Positions 29,175-39,577 of a stretch of 64,000 nucleotides of DNA are shown here, piece by piece; positions within the stretch are counted from its first letter, which is position 1, and the number at the start of each line of letters is the position of its first letter. Source of the DNA: Kalmanozyma brasiliensis GHG001. Lineage: Eukaryota; Basidiomycota; Ustilaginomycetes; Ustilaginales. The notes under the pieces were generated by a model, which saw nothing but the letters and a program-made list of their open reading frames with translations, searched no databases and was not told the origin of the DNA. Location: contig NW_015961953.1 in assembly GCF_000497045.1 (NCBI RefSeq), forward strand, positions 186,001-250,000, read 5' to 3'. Position numbers and translations under genes: made by a program.

Positions 29175-31931
29175 CTACTCCTCTCCCTCGTCGACAAAGA
29201 TCTCCCTGTACTTGTCCAGAATCGTCTCGACCGCACGACACTGGAAGCTCATATCGTGGATCTGAATGCCATTCCCCAACCCATCCTCTCCCATCGTTGG
29301 GGGGCTGAGCAGCGTTGGACCAAAAACAATGGCCAGATTGCTCGCGCTCATCTGGTTGAGATGCTCCAGGCTCTTGACCCTGTCCAAGTGCCCCATGAGG
29401 TATTTCAGCGTGGCATAGTTGGCATCGGGTAGCTCGTTGACGCGTTCGTGCAGGCGGATGTGTCGCAATCGATCGTTGTCGATCTTGGCAGCCTCGATGA
29501 ACCCGGCGTAGAGCTCGTGCGTCAGCAACGGTTCCGGTAGCTCGCGGAACCAGAGCTTGAGACACCCTGCCACAATGTTGATGTCTTGCAGCGCTTCGTC
29601 CTCCGTCAGATCGACAGCGGACCAGTCCTGATCGAATTTGGCTTTCAGCCGTTGTACTTTGGAGGTCGTGCCCGAGAGACGGTAGATGCCCATGTTCTCG
29701 ATGCCGATATCTTCGATCGCTGAAGCGCACTTTTCGAGGATGGGCGGAATTTCGACTACGTCCCTCGCCATCTGCTCGGCTAGATCGATGCCGAAGATTG
29801 GGCGGTCCGACGCGGTGGGTGTGCGAGGAAGCGTACCCGCAGCGGCGGCAGGTTTCGCGGAGCCAGGGGCGGTGAGGAAGCCTTCTTCGTAGGGTCCTTC
29901 TCGGCGCGGTCCCTTGTAGTCGCGACCGTGCGCGACTTGGTAGTTGGCCATGTACTGCTTGAAATCCGCGCGGTTGTCGATGGTCTCCACGGCACCCTTT
30001 AGACCGCTGCTGGCAGTAACATCAGCGCCAGCCGGCGAGATCGCCATGCCGTCGTTGAGCACTGTGCTCTCGAATAGGAAAGCGTACCGCGCCAGGTGGT
30101 ACTGCGTTCCGTTATCGATCTCTTCGGCATTCTCCTTGAGCGTGCGCAGGATGCGAGGTAGTTGGAGGTTGAAATACTCTTGGCGCACGCCTTGGGTGCT
30201 CAGCACCTCTCTGCGGAAGGCGTCGCTGGCTGTGCTTGTTCGCGCGCGGATCTCCTCCTCCTGCTTGAGAATTTGTTGCGGGTTCTTGTTCTTGAACAGC
30301 AACCCGCTTTTCCCGATTGCTTTTCCGAGCGTGCGCTTGCCGCTGCTGACACCGCCACCGCCGCTCGACTGAATCTCACCGGACTTGGCCGACTCGCCCG
30401 ACTTCATCAGCAGCAACCGCTCCAGATCCTCTGCCGCCGTATCGAACCGACCTCTCGCCTTCTCCACCCCTGCCTCGGCATCCTGCAGGTTCTTCTCCAA
30501 CCGCGATCCCGTCTCCCTCGCCTGCTTGCGACTCTTGTCCACCTCCTTGGCCAAGTTGGACAGCTCATCGCTCATCTCGTTGAGTTTGGTCGCGAATCGC
30601 AGGCGGTTGTCGGCGAGCGTCTCGTGCGTCTTGACGATGGAATGCCACGACTTGACGAACGAACCCGCCTTGGCGTCGCTGAGCGAATAGGTCTCAAAGG
30701 TGGAGCGCGCGAGCTTGACCATGCTGCGCGCGTATTCTTCCTCGATAATGGCGCGTTTCTTGAGGAAGACGGACGCTTCTCTGGCCGAAACCATGCTCTG
30801 CTTGATGCGGTCGAAGAGAAGAGGCATGCCGCAGTCGATGTCGCAAAGGGAGCGGAGAACGCCTTCGTCGAAGCTGGTGGGGACGATCTCTTCCATGGTC
30901 GGGCCATTGTTGGGTGCCATGGCAGCGGCATCGCGGGTGGATAGACTGGCGGTGGGCAGCTGGTTGAAGGTGCTTGTTGTGTTGCCAGAAGGAATGATGC
31001 TGTCCGCAAAGCTGCTGGAGTTGGTCATGCCGGGATGCGAAGATGCGCTTTGGGTGCTGTAGCGAGCCGTGGAGCCGACATCGGTAGAGGATGCGTCTGC
31101 TGCATTGACGTAGCCTCTAGCATCTTCGTAAACAGCGTGTTCGGCTAGTGTTGGTGTTGCAAGGGCTGAAGAGACTTCGTACGCTTTTGACTGGTTGGAG
31201 GGACGCGCATCCAGGTGATCAAGATCGGACATGCTGACGCCATCTGTATACAGGTGAGTGTTCTCGTAGCCTGTCGCCGAGACATCCGAGAAGGCGTCGT
31301 TGAGTGCATCATTGTGATGGAACTGAGCTTCATTCGACATGTCGGATCGATTGTCGGGCGAGGTGCCGAGATCGGTGACATTGGGAACGCCAGGGCTCAG
31401 GCGATGGGGGCTGACATTGCTGTGATCTGCCGCACCACCGAGCCAAGCGCCTTCTTGCGCGTTGGTCTTGTGATAAGCCGAGTTCATCACTGTAATTTCG
31501 GGTGGAGCGCTCTGCTGCACTGCGACTTGAGGGATCGAGGAGGCAGCAGTGGACGATCCGGTTGTGGACGAAGCAGCAGCGGGAGAGGAGTCAGCGGCCC
31601 GCTCCGATGGAAAGTAGTGTGCAGCTGGTCCCTCGTAGGAAGAGCCGAAGTCGGGATCCAAGTCGGAAGCGCCTCCGATGGGACTGAGGGTGGTTTGCAG
31701 CGGCGCACCTCCGAATAGTTCCACAGCTGAGACACTGACGGGCGTAGCCGATTCTTTGCGGCTGAGCGATGGAGAAGGAGGACCTGCAGAGAGGGGAGAA
31801 GAAGGCCAAGAATCGAAACGGTCTCGGGAAGCCCTGCTGGTCAATGAAGCGACCGAGCTGCGAAATTTGCTCGTCGCAAGGCTGTTGCTGCTAGCACGCT
31901 TGCGAAGGAATTGCGGTGCAGATGGTGCCAT
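29175..31931 (-). CDS. RGD1: F-BAR and RhoGAP protein, Rgd1-like
   Basis: Single exon, 918 aa. The N-terminal about 340 residues are Ser/Thr-rich and low in structure. The F-BAR region (about 345-600) begins with FDEGVLRSLCDIDCGMPLL and continues through KKRAIIEEEYARSMVKL into a long coiled coil. The RhoGAP domain (about 715-915) contains the arginine finger Arg751 in GIYRLSG and conserved stretches WFRELPEPLLTHELY and NLAIVFGPTLL. Rgd1-type proteins bind phosphoinositide membranes through F-BAR and switch off Rho3/Rho4-type GTPases, acting in polarity and cytokinesis. Specificity for a given Rho is inferred. Its 5' end faces the PAK gene across 1.9 kb. Confidence 0.9.
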   Translation of the reverse strand: MAPSAPQFLRKRASSNSLATSKFRSSVASLTSRASRDRFDSWPSSPLSAGPPSPSLSRKESATPVSVSAVELFGGAPLQTTLSPIGGASDLDPDFGSSYEGPAAHYFPSERAADSSPAAASSTTGSSTAASSIPQVAVQQSAPPEITVMNSAYHKTNAQEGAWLGGAADHSNVSPHRLSPGVPNVTDLGTSPDNRSDMSNEAQFHHNDALNDAFSDVSATGYENTHLYTDGVSMSDLDHLDARPSNQSKAYEVSSALATPTLAEHAVYEDARGYVNAADASSTDVGSTARYSTQSASSHPGMTNSSSFADSIIPSGNTTSTFNQLPTASLSTRDAAAMAPNNGPTMEEIVPTSFDEGVLRSLCDIDCGMPLLFDRIKQSMVSAREASVFLKKRAIIEEEYARSMVKLARSTFETYSLSDAKAGSFVKSWHSIVKTHETLADNRLRFATKLNEMSDELSNLAKEVDKSRKQARETGSRLEKNLQDAEAGVEKARGRFDTAAEDLERLLLMKSGESAKSGEIQSSGGGGVSSGKRTLGKAIGKSGLLFKNKNPQQILKQEEEIRARTSTASDAFRREVLSTQGVRQEYFNLQLPRILRTLKENAEEIDNGTQYHLARYAFLFESTVLNDGMAISPAGADVTASSGLKGAVETIDNRADFKQYMANYQVAHGRDYKGPRREGPYEEGFLTAPGSAKPAAAAGTLPRTPTASDRPIFGIDLAEQMARDVVEIPPILEKCASAIEDIGIENMGIYRLSGTTSKVQRLKAKFDQDWSAVDLTEDEALQDINIVAGCLKLWFRELPEPLLTHELYAGFIEAAKIDNDRLRHIRLHERVNELPDANYATLKYLMGHLDRVKSLEHLNQMSASNLAIVFGPTLLSPPTMGEDGLGNGIQIHDMSFQCRAVETILDKYREIFVDEGEE

Positions 31932-32813
31932 GAATCAGTTTCGACCTTGCTGGTGTATCGAGACTAGCAGCCGAGTGGTAGCGCGGGTATCGTGGCTGCA
32001 CGAAACAGCAGGGTAGATCGACCGGCTCTTTGCAAATGAAGTCTCTACGCGGTGTGAGCGAGCGAAAGCAAATACCCGTAAGCCCAGACGAAGGAATGGG
32101 AGGGAGATGCAGCGCTTCTGGACGAGTCGATGCGGTCCAAGTAGTCTGCTGAGACGGCAAACAAGGGACAGAGGTGGTGACGATAGGGTCGGTGGGCGAT
32201 GATTCGGAAGTGAAGAGAGGGACCCTTGCTGGATGTCAGTTGTCACACGGAAGGAGCACCACACTGCAAAGCGTGCCTGCTTTACACGCCCTGGCGCCAG
32301 GGTCCGAGCGTACTGAGACCGCGAAAGCGGATCTGGAAAATCCATTTCTGCCCCTTCCCCGCGGCTAGGTCAAGAAGGCTGTTCGCTACGATGTTTCTCG
32401 ACAGACACACAGACACATGCAGCAGCCAGCGAAAGCTTCCCGTCGGCCCAGCGCTTCTCGAAATTGAATGGGTAAGGCGAGCTCGTTGGCTTCTTTGTTC
32501 GCCTCATAATTAACTTTGGGTCGCCCTCGTTCTCGCTTTACAGCCCCACACAACCGATGATGCTTATGCTGTCCGTGCGACACCTTTCACGAATAGCCAC
32601 GTCTCGATGCTCATTGTTGCCTTGATGATGAGCTTGAAATTCGTGGTCTGGCCAGCAGCAGAGGGCGACTCTTTCCTTTCATTCCTTCCGAGACACGAGT
32701 CGCGCCCATGTTTGAATTGGGCGTAGCCGCGGTTTTGAAGTCGAAATTGGCACTCTAATTTCAAAAAACAGCGGCAGAGGTTTATTACAAACGACCCGAT
32801 TGGTTTGCAGTGC

Positions 32814-32822
32814 ACAAAGGGA
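32814..32822 (+). promoter_or_regulatory. Exact pheromone response element ACAAAGGGA (third copy)
   Basis: Exact match to the Prf1-type element, about 1.04 kb upstream of the PAK start codon and 0.88 kb upstream of the divergent RhoGAP start. The PAK is a likely mating-pathway kinase, which makes the location suggestive. Binding is inferred. Confidence 0.45.
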
Positions 32823-33096
32823 ACGGCCAAACGTGGGAAGGACCGAGACAGGAGAGACCAGCAATGCAGCAAGATGGAAGTGCCCAGCATCTGGATTCTA
32901 CGATCGGAGGTCTTCCGTTACTGAGCAGGAGATGGTCATTCCATGCTGTCTCGCGCGGTCACGAAAGGCCGAAGAGCAAGGTTGTCGACACGAGAAGGTG
33001 AAGATCGGGGTTCGTGCGCACCCTTTGAGAGCTTGACAGCAGACAACACACGCACAAAGCCACCTTTTTTTCGGATTTGTCAAGCACAGAGGGGCA

Positions 33097-33260
33097 CAGC
33101 CAGCCGGCCAGCCAGCCAGCAAGCAAGCAGCTTTTTGGCGCGAGACAGGGTCGGACCCCTTGATTTGATGCGTGTGTATTTCCCTTCTTTTTTGGTCGCT
33201 CTCTCGGCAAGTCTCGCTCGCATGGACGCGAGTGACTTGGCTGCCTGCCTGCCTACCTGC
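33097..33260. repeat. Short tetranucleotide repeats (CAGC/AAGC-type and TGCC-type)
   Basis: Two small simple-sequence tracts: 33097-33130 built of CAGC/CCAG units drifting into AAGC, and 33241-33260 built of CTGC/CTAC units. They lie in the PAK upstream region. Slippage products are the simplest explanation. Confidence 0.6.
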
Positions 33261-33747
33261 CTGGTTGTTCTCGACTCGCCTCGCCAAAAATCTCATCGTT
33301 GGCACGCACACGCCATCACCACCATCATCACCCACATTCATCTCGTTGCTTTGCTTGTCCGCGATCGCCCCCGCGCTCCAACGCCATCTTTCGATCGCAC
33401 ACCGACGTTGGATTTGCAGGCTTCGCGCCTTTCCCCGGTCTCGGTCCTCGCTTTCATCTACGCTGCGACTGCCTTACGCGTCGACACCAACATCGACACC
33501 ACCATCGACACCGCCTTCGCGTTTCTCGCACACAAATCAGTCCATGGCGCGCTGATCGACCTCATCCAGGCGTAGAGTCCTTCAGCGAAGACTCCGAGAC
33601 AATCCCTAGCACGCCTTCTATCTTGGCTCTTCCTACGGCAGTCCTTCTTTTCCGCGACTTGACGCGTACGACACTTCAACTCTTGCCTCAGACGGACTGG
33701 ACCAAGGAGATCTCGTAGACATTCTTCCCGAGCATCACTCTATATTC

Positions 33748-33838
33748 GTAAGCGCTCGGGCTCAATTGCTTGCATTTTGCTGTCCCAATCGTTACGACCA
33801 AGACTCCCGAGCTCTCTCACCTTGCTTCTATCTTCCAG
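33748..33838 (+). other. Candidate 5'-UTR intron of the PAK gene
   Basis: A GTAAGC donor at 33748 and a pyrimidine-rich acceptor (ctatcttccag) ending at 33838 bound 91 nt, typical of intron size in this window. The acceptor is 23 bases before the start codon. No ATG lies between 33548 and 33861. Splicing does not affect the protein. Confidence 0.35.
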
Positions 33839-33861
33839 CAGCTTGACAGCTTTTCGCCGAC

Positions 33862-36381
33862 ATGCAGCAATCACCCAAACGATCGGTCATCAAGCATCCG
33901 CATGACTTCCAGGGTGCGCAGGTGATGCCCAGCACTGCAAACGCTCTCGCCGAGGCGGCTGGCCGCTCCGGTCCTTCTTCATCCTACAGTAACGCGGACC
34001 CTTCTTCGTCTACGCCCAACTATCTCAAGGGCGTCGAAGGTATCGGCGGCACGGATGGCGCCTTTACAGGTCTAGCTGGCAGCTTCGACTTTGCCGATAT
34101 GACGCTCGTTCCGCAACGCAGTGCGCCAGCTCCACCGAACAGCAACATGGCCTCCAATCCCAACTATGCTTACTCGGGCGCATCCGCCTCGACATCCGCG
34201 TCGCCCTCATCGGCATCCACTTCGTCCTTCACAAATGGCTCTTCCAACGGATCCGGGGCCTATCGTCCCAAGCCAACGCTTAACACGTCCGCGAATGCTT
34301 TACATGGCCCCAAATCTGGTCTCCCCACTCAGACTGGCCTTCCCTTCAGCGTGTCGGGCCTCGCCAACAATCCGCCGGCTGCATCCCCCATCAATGGTCC
34401 AAGCTCGGCGTCGCCATGGTCATCCCAAAATTCAGCACCTCCGGCCTCCAATGCACCTTTTCCGCCGCGGCCGGTGCGATCCAACACGTCCGGTCCCGAA
34501 ACGTTCCAGACCATCTCGTCTGTCAGCGCGTCTCAACATGTCGCACCCGTCATGGCGCAACGCTCCCACTCGAGCATCGGTCCTCAGCAACACCACATGT
34601 CGCCCAATCTGAACCAGTCTTCTCCTACACTTGAAGGAGACTCGGTTCCTCCTCTCACCACCCAGAGCCAAATCGTCCAAGGCAGCAGAGACCGCGAGAG
34701 GAGTCGCGATGGCGCCGCAACACCGGGAGGCAGGAACACGTTCAAGAGTGTCTTTGGCGGCTTCGTCAACTCGATGAGCGATGTGTTCTCGGCTCAAAAG
34801 AAGATCGAGATCTCGACGCCATATGACCCGGTGCATCTTACACATGTCGGCTTCAACTCGGACACGGGCGAGTTCACAGGTCTTCCAAAAGAATGGCAGC
34901 AACTCTTGCAAGAATCAGGTATCTCGCGACAGGATCAGGAAGCGAATCCGCAGGCGGTCATGGACATCGTCGCCTTCTATCAGGACGCCACCAAGAGCGA
35001 CGGCACTACGGACGTTTGGAAGAAGATGGGCGCAGCAAAGGGCAACAACGCTCCTGGCACACCACGCACCGATGTCAGCAGCGACGATGGCGCTTTCAAA
35101 GGCCCGACACAACCCATTCTTTACGAGAAGCCCCGAGCTGCACCTGCGCCGCCTGGAGGCATGTATGCCAAGAGGCCAGGAGACATCACCAGCCCCGATC
35201 TGCGACAGGCTCCCAGTTCGGCAAGCAGCTCTGCAGAGACTTTGCTCAAAGCCTCGCGTCCAGCCCCCGCTCCCGGTGGACCTGCAGGTGCCAAGCTGAG
35301 CTCACCATCGCTTGGGTCCAAGCCGGGCTCTGCTCCGCGTGTCCCCGACGTTGCTGCCGCTGGCGCTCCTGCGAACGGCGCCGCCCCCGCATCTGCAGCC
35401 TCCGCCTCCGCTTTGGCAGCGAGCAAGAGCGTGAAGGCCCAAGGCCCGGGCGCTGTGCCACGCAGGCGAGAAACCAAGAAGAACACCATCAAGGATTCCG
35501 AGGTCATCGCGAAATTGCAAGCAATTTGCACCGACGCCGACCCGACCAAGCTGTACCGAAGCTTGCAAAAGATCGGTCAGGGCGCCAGTGGCGGTGTCTT
35601 CACAGCATACCAGGTGGGGACCAACGTGTCGGTGGCCATCAAGCAGATGAATCTGGAGCAGCAGCCGAAGAAGGACCTCATCATCAACGAGATCTTGGTC
35701 ATGAAGGAGTCGCGCCATCGCAATATTGTCAACTACATCGACTCTTTCCTCTTCAAGGGCGACTTGTGGGTGGTCATGGAGTACATGGAGGGTGGCAGTC
35801 TTACCGACGTCGTGACCTGCAACATCATGACCGAGGGTCAGATTGCCGCTGTCAGTCGCGAGGTGCTTGAAGGCTTGCGCCACTTGCACGAACACGGCGT
35901 CATTCACCGCGACATCAAGTCGGACAACGTGCTTCTCAGCTTGCAAGGCGACATCAAGCTCACCGACTTTGGCTTCTGTGCCCAGATCGGCGAGTCGCAG
36001 GCCAAGCGTACCACCATGGTGGGCACACCATACTGGATGGCTCCCGAGGTGGTGACGCGCAAAGAGTATGGACCCAAGGTGGACATCTGGAGTCTGGGCA
36101 TCATGTGCATCGAGATGGTAGAAGGCGAGCCGCCATACCTCAACGAGAACCCGCTGCGAGCGCTCTACCTCATTGCCACCAACGGTACGCCCAAGATCAA
36201 CAATCCGGAGAACCTGTCGAACACGTTCAAGGACTTCCTCAAGACGAGTCTGGATGTGGATGCGGAACGTCGTCCCGACGCGGTCGGCATGTTGGCGCAT
36301 CCCTTCCTGAAGCGATCCGAGAGCTTGCGGACGTTGGCGCCGCTGATCAAGGCTGCGCGCGAGCAGACGCGCAAGTCGTAG
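33862..36381 (+). CDS. smu1: p21-activated kinase, Smu1/Ste20-type
   Basis: Single exon, 839 aa. Residues 1-310 are Ser/Pro/Ala-rich and contain no PH domain, which separates it from Cla4-type PAKs. The CRIB/p21-binding domain starts at Ile317 (ISTPYDPVHLTHVGF, with both His). The kinase domain runs from about 560 to 815. It has the Gly loop IGQGASGGVF, VAIK Lys594, HRD Asp684, DFG Asp702 and activation segment GTPYWMAPE. The C-terminus TLAPLIKAARE resembles the Gbeta-binding SSLxPL motif of Ste20. PAKs of this type link Cdc42/Rac to MAPK cascades and polarity. In Ustilago maydis the Ste20-like PAK is called Smu1 and affects mating. An exact pheromone response element lies about 1 kb upstream. 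Confidence 0.9.
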   Translation: MQQSPKRSVIKHPHDFQGAQVMPSTANALAEAAGRSGPSSSYSNADPSSSTPNYLKGVEGIGGTDGAFTGLAGSFDFADMTLVPQRSAPAPPNSNMASNPNYAYSGASASTSASPSSASTSSFTNGSSNGSGAYRPKPTLNTSANALHGPKSGLPTQTGLPFSVSGLANNPPAASPINGPSSASPWSSQNSAPPASNAPFPPRPVRSNTSGPETFQTISSVSASQHVAPVMAQRSHSSIGPQQHHMSPNLNQSSPTLEGDSVPPLTTQSQIVQGSRDRERSRDGAATPGGRNTFKSVFGGFVNSMSDVFSAQKKIEISTPYDPVHLTHVGFNSDTGEFTGLPKEWQQLLQESGISRQDQEANPQAVMDIVAFYQDATKSDGTTDVWKKMGAAKGNNAPGTPRTDVSSDDGAFKGPTQPILYEKPRAAPAPPGGMYAKRPGDITSPDLRQAPSSASSSAETLLKASRPAPAPGGPAGAKLSSPSLGSKPGSAPRVPDVAAAGAPANGAAPASAASASALAASKSVKAQGPGAVPRRRETKKNTIKDSEVIAKLQAICTDADPTKLYRSLQKIGQGASGGVFTAYQVGTNVSVAIKQMNLEQQPKKDLIINEILVMKESRHRNIVNYIDSFLFKGDLWVVMEYMEGGSLTDVVTCNIMTEGQIAAVSREVLEGLRHLHEHGVIHRDIKSDNVLLSLQGDIKLTDFGFCAQIGESQAKRTTMVGTPYWMAPEVVTRKEYGPKVDIWSLGIMCIEMVEGEPPYLNENPLRALYLIATNGTPKINNPENLSNTFKDFLKTSLDVDAERRPDAVGMLAHPFLKRSESLRTLAPLIKAAREQTRKS

Positions 36382-37337
36382 AGGCCACGGCGAGGGCCTT
36401 GTTGGTTGGTCTACGCAATGCTCCGTCTCGGTCAATTCCAACCTCCCGCGGTGCAAAGGAGCGCCCGCGTCTTCCCAGGTATCTCTGTCACGATCTCTGT
36501 CTACATCAAGAACAATCTCATATGCAATTCCTACATAATGCTGTATCATGGCATTCGAGTGTCCCTGGAGCGCGATCACCCGTCACACGATAGCTGTGCC
36601 TTTGAAGGGCGTGATACGGCTCCCACGCTGTGCCGCTCGACCTCATCTGGCTGCAAGTGACAGGAGCGGCGGCTTGGTCTGTCAGAGACAACGGTGAGAA
36701 GATGTTATGTGGGGCCCTGTCAATTTGTATTGATTGGGGTCCAGCTTTGAATAGCAAAGACCGGACCGGATTACAACTTTAGCCTCACAATCCGCTCAGC
36801 TTAAATTCAGCCAGTGGGAAGGCGAGTCACGTAGGCAGGATTATCAAATGGCACAGCTCGAGAAGAACTGCAAGACTCTCTGACTCGCTTGCGCCACCCT
36901 GCCAGAAACAAGCTCATGTTGCCGTCTGCTGCCTTGTTTTTTTGAGCTTCGGTTAGCCGTGGTTGGTTCTTCTCAGGCTGACCTTCTCACGGTGTCACAC
37001 AATCGCCGTCTGTCTGACTGCAGGAGTGGTAGCCGTGTGACAGGTTGCCGGCCGCCTGGCTTAATCCGAACTGTCTGCAACCCTTCCCCATCATCCTTCT
37101 CACACCACATCTCATCTCGTCACCGCAGTTCATCTCTAGTGACTCGAATTCTCCGTATCGGTCGCATACCTTCCGCTTACATAGCGCACAGCCGCTCTTC
37201 CTCGCCTCCATTTAACAGCCTCAGCTTCGCATCTTCGACGAGAAGTCTGACCTCTCAACCACTCGCTGTTCCAGCAATCAACCGCTTCCGCACTCACTCA
37301 TCATCAACTTCAAACTCATCGCAGCACATTCGCAACC
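36382..37337. other. Intergenic region upstream of tryptophan synthase
   Basis: No gene is supported. The last about 420 bases before the start codon contain no ATG and are pyrimidine-rich, consistent with a long leader. Three TGACTC-type sites are listed separately. Confidence 0.6.
36824..37145. promoter_or_regulatory. Three GCN4/CPC1-type TGACTC sites upstream of tryptophan synthase
   Basis: Hexamers at 36824-36829 (GAGTCA, reverse), 36881-36886 (TGACTC) and 37140-37145 (TGACTC). This is the core of the site bound by the fungal amino-acid-control bZIP factors Gcn4/CPC1. About 0.5 copies would be expected by chance in the intergenic region. Their position before an amino-acid biosynthetic gene supports general control; binding is inferred. 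Confidence 0.5.
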
Positions 37338-39491
37338 ATGACCGACCAGATCAAGGCTACTTTCGCCGCAAAGGCAGCCAAGAACGAGGCCGTCTTTGTC
37401 AGCTTCGTCACCGCCGGTTACCCCACCAAGGATGACACAGTCGAGATACTCCTCGCTCTCGAGCAGGGAGGTGCCGATGTCATTGAGCTCGGCGTCCCCT
37501 TCTCCGACCCTCAAGCCGACGGTCCAGCGATCCAGGAGAGCAACCAGGTCGCGCTGGAGCAGGGCGTCGGCTACACCCAATGTCTCGACTACGTCCGACA
37601 GGCACGCTCAAGAGGTCTCAAGGCTCCTGTCCTCTTCATGGGCTACTACAACCCTACACTCGCATACGGCGAAGACAAGGCGGTCGCAGATGCCAAGGCA
37701 GTCGGCGCAAACGGTTTCATCATGGTCGACCTGCCCCCCGAGGAGGCTGCCGACTTCCGTGCCTCCTGCACAAAGCATGGCCTCTCCTACGTGCCCCTCA
37801 TCGCCCCTTCCACCTCGACCCAGCGCATCAAGCATCTTGCCTCCCTTGCCGACTCGTTCATCTACGTCGTCTCCAAGATGGGCACCACCGGTGCTACCAC
37901 CACCGTCTCCACCTCGTTGCCCGAGCTCATCTCCAAAATCCGCAGCATCACCCCCATCCCCCTCGCCGTCGGCTTCGGTGTCTCCACCCGTGAGCACTTC
38001 ATCGAGGTCGGCGAGCACGCCGACGGTGTCGTCATCGGCAGCAAGCTGGTCGCTAAGCTCAAGGAGGCTCCCGCCAACACCGCCGCCCGTGTCGAAGCCG
38101 CCCGCGCCTACTGTGCCGAGATCACAGGCAAGAACGAGGGTGGCATCCAGCGCAAGGCGGCGCTCAACATCAAGCAGGTCATGGACCAGCCCGACTCGAT
38201 CCCCGTTCCTAAGGTCGATGCCGTTGTGCCCGCCGACCGCCCACCCGTGCCCGGTCTCGACACGATCGTCGATGGAGAGGGCAAGGTCCGTCCTCCTCGC
38301 TTCGGCAAGTTCGGCGGCCAGTACATCCCCGAAGCGCTCTTCGATGCGCATCAGGAGCTCGAAAAGGCCTACCTCGACGCCCTCAAAGATCCCGAGTTTT
38401 GGAAAGAGTTCGAGAGCTACTACGAGTACATTGGTCGTCCTTCCGAGCTCTACCCCGCCGATCGCATGACCGAAGCCGCCGGCGGCGCGCAGATCTGGTT
38501 CAAGCGCGAGGATCTCAACCACACGGGTTCGCACAAGATCAACAACGCCGTGGGTCAGATTCTCCTTGCCCGTCGACTGGGTAAGACGCGTATCATCGCC
38601 GAGACCGGTGCGGGGCAGCACGGTGTTGCCACCGCCACTGCCTGCGCCAAGTTCGGCCTCGAGTGCGTCGTCTACATGGGCGCCGAGGATGTGCGTCGTC
38701 AATCACTCAATGCGTTCCGCATGAAGATGCTGGGTGCCAAAGTGGTGGCGGTCGAGAGCGGATCCAAGACGTTGAAGGATGCGATCAACGAGGCGAACCG
38801 CGATTGGGTGACCAACCTGCACAACACGCACTACATTGTCGGTTCGGCCATCGGACCGCATCCGTTCCCGTCGATCGTGCGCGACTTCCAGTCGATCATC
38901 GGTAAAGAGGTGAAGCAGCAGTTGCAGGAGAAGAAGGGCAAGCTGCCGGATGCGGTGGTGGCGTGTGTGGGAGGTGGGTCGAATGCTATTGGCATCTTCC
39001 ACCCTTTTGTTGGTGACAAGAGTGTGAGGTTGATTGGGGTGGAGGCGGGTGGTGATGGGATTGACACGGCGCGTCACTCTGCGACGTTGAGCAAGGGTAC
39101 ACCTGGTGTTCTCCACGGCGTACGAACGTATCTGCTCCAGGATCAGTTCGGACAGATCACCGAGACCCACTCGATCAGTGCCGGCCTCGACTACCCCGGT
39201 GTCGGCCCCGAGCATTCGTTCCTCAAAGACTCCGGTCGCGCCACCTACATGGTCGCTACCGACGAAGAGGCGCTGCGTGGCTTCAAGCTGTGCACCGAGC
39301 TCGAGGGCATCATCCCCGCCCTCGAGACGAGCCACGCCCTCTGGTCCGCCTTCCACTTGGCCAAGGAGATGCCTAAGGACCAGGACCTCGTTGTCAGTCT
39401 GAGTGGAAGGGGTGACAAGGACGTCGAGCAGATCGCTAATGCGATTGCTACTGGCGGTTGGGGCGAGAGGCTTGGTTGGAACATCGCTTGA
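37338..39491 (+). CDS. TRP5: Tryptophan synthase, fused alpha and beta chains
   Basis: Single exon, 717 aa, start CAACCATGA. The enzyme converts indole-3-glycerol phosphate and serine to tryptophan, the last step of the pathway, in the cytosol. Residues 1-260 are the alpha barrel with catalytic Glu50 and Asp61 ([15 protein letters not shown]). A linker of about 50 residues leads to the beta chain (about 310-717) with the PLP lysine Lys400 in HTGSHKINN and the phosphate loop GGGSNAIG. Fused alpha-beta order is the fungal arrangement. Length matches fungal TRP5. Sites for amino-acid general control lie upstream. The gene is tail to tail with RAD9, 86 bp apart. Confidence 0.97.
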   Translation: MTDQIKATFAAKAAKNEAVFVSFVTAGYPTKDDTVEILLALEQGGADVIELGVPFSDPQADGPAIQESNQVALEQGVGYTQCLDYVRQARSRGLKAPVLFMGYYNPTLAYGEDKAVADAKAVGANGFIMVDLPPEEAADFRASCTKHGLSYVPLIAPSTSTQRIKHLASLADSFIYVVSKMGTTGATTTVSTSLPELISKIRSITPIPLAVGFGVSTREHFIEVGEHADGVVIGSKLVAKLKEAPANTAARVEAARAYCAEITGKNEGGIQRKAALNIKQVMDQPDSIPVPKVDAVVPADRPPVPGLDTIVDGEGKVRPPRFGKFGGQYIPEALFDAHQELEKAYLDALKDPEFWKEFESYYEYIGRPSELYPADRMTEAAGGAQIWFKREDLNHTGSHKINNAVGQILLARRLGKTRIIAETGAGQHGVATATACAKFGLECVVYMGAEDVRRQSLNAFRMKMLGAKVVAVESGSKTLKDAINEANRDWVTNLHNTHYIVGSAIGPHPFPSIVRDFQSIIGKEVKQQLQEKKGKLPDAVVACVGGGSNAIGIFHPFVGDKSVRLIGVEAGGDGIDTARHSATLSKGTPGVLHGVRTYLLQDQFGQITETHSISAGLDYPGVGPEHSFLKDSGRATYMVATDEEALRGFKLCTELEGIIPALETSHALWSAFHLAKEMPKDQDLVVSLSGRGDKDVEQIANAIATGGWGERLGWNIA

Positions 39492-39577
39492 TCCTCTCCC
39501 CACCGCGTTCTCATCTTGTTCAATTGATTTTTGATTCACTCTTTCCTTCGATGGTGCGTGACGTGTGTGCATTGGTA

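Larger units (their letters stand above)
31932..33861. other. Divergent intergenic region between RhoGAP and PAK genes
   Basis: A 1.9 kb stretch with no supported gene; the 210-codon open frame at 32943-33575 is low-complexity and unlike any family. It carries an exact pheromone response element (32814-32822), tetranucleotide repeats (33097-33130 and 33241-33260) and a possible 5'-UTR intron before the PAK gene. A three-codon upstream ORF (Met-Ala-Arg) begins at 33544. Confidence 0.55.

Noticed and set aside
32943..33575. 210-codon open frame in the RhoGAP-PAK intergenic region
   Set aside because: Crosses simple tetranucleotide repeats and resembles no family; a competing minus-strand frame overlaps it.
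35302..36579. 425-codon minus-strand open frame opposite the PAK kinase domain
   Set aside because: Shadow of the strongly conserved kinase; the translation is His/Leu/Arg-biased with no motif.
37608..38702. 364-codon minus-strand open frame opposite tryptophan synthase
   Set aside because: Gly/Asp/Val-biased shadow of a conserved enzyme; no independent evidence.
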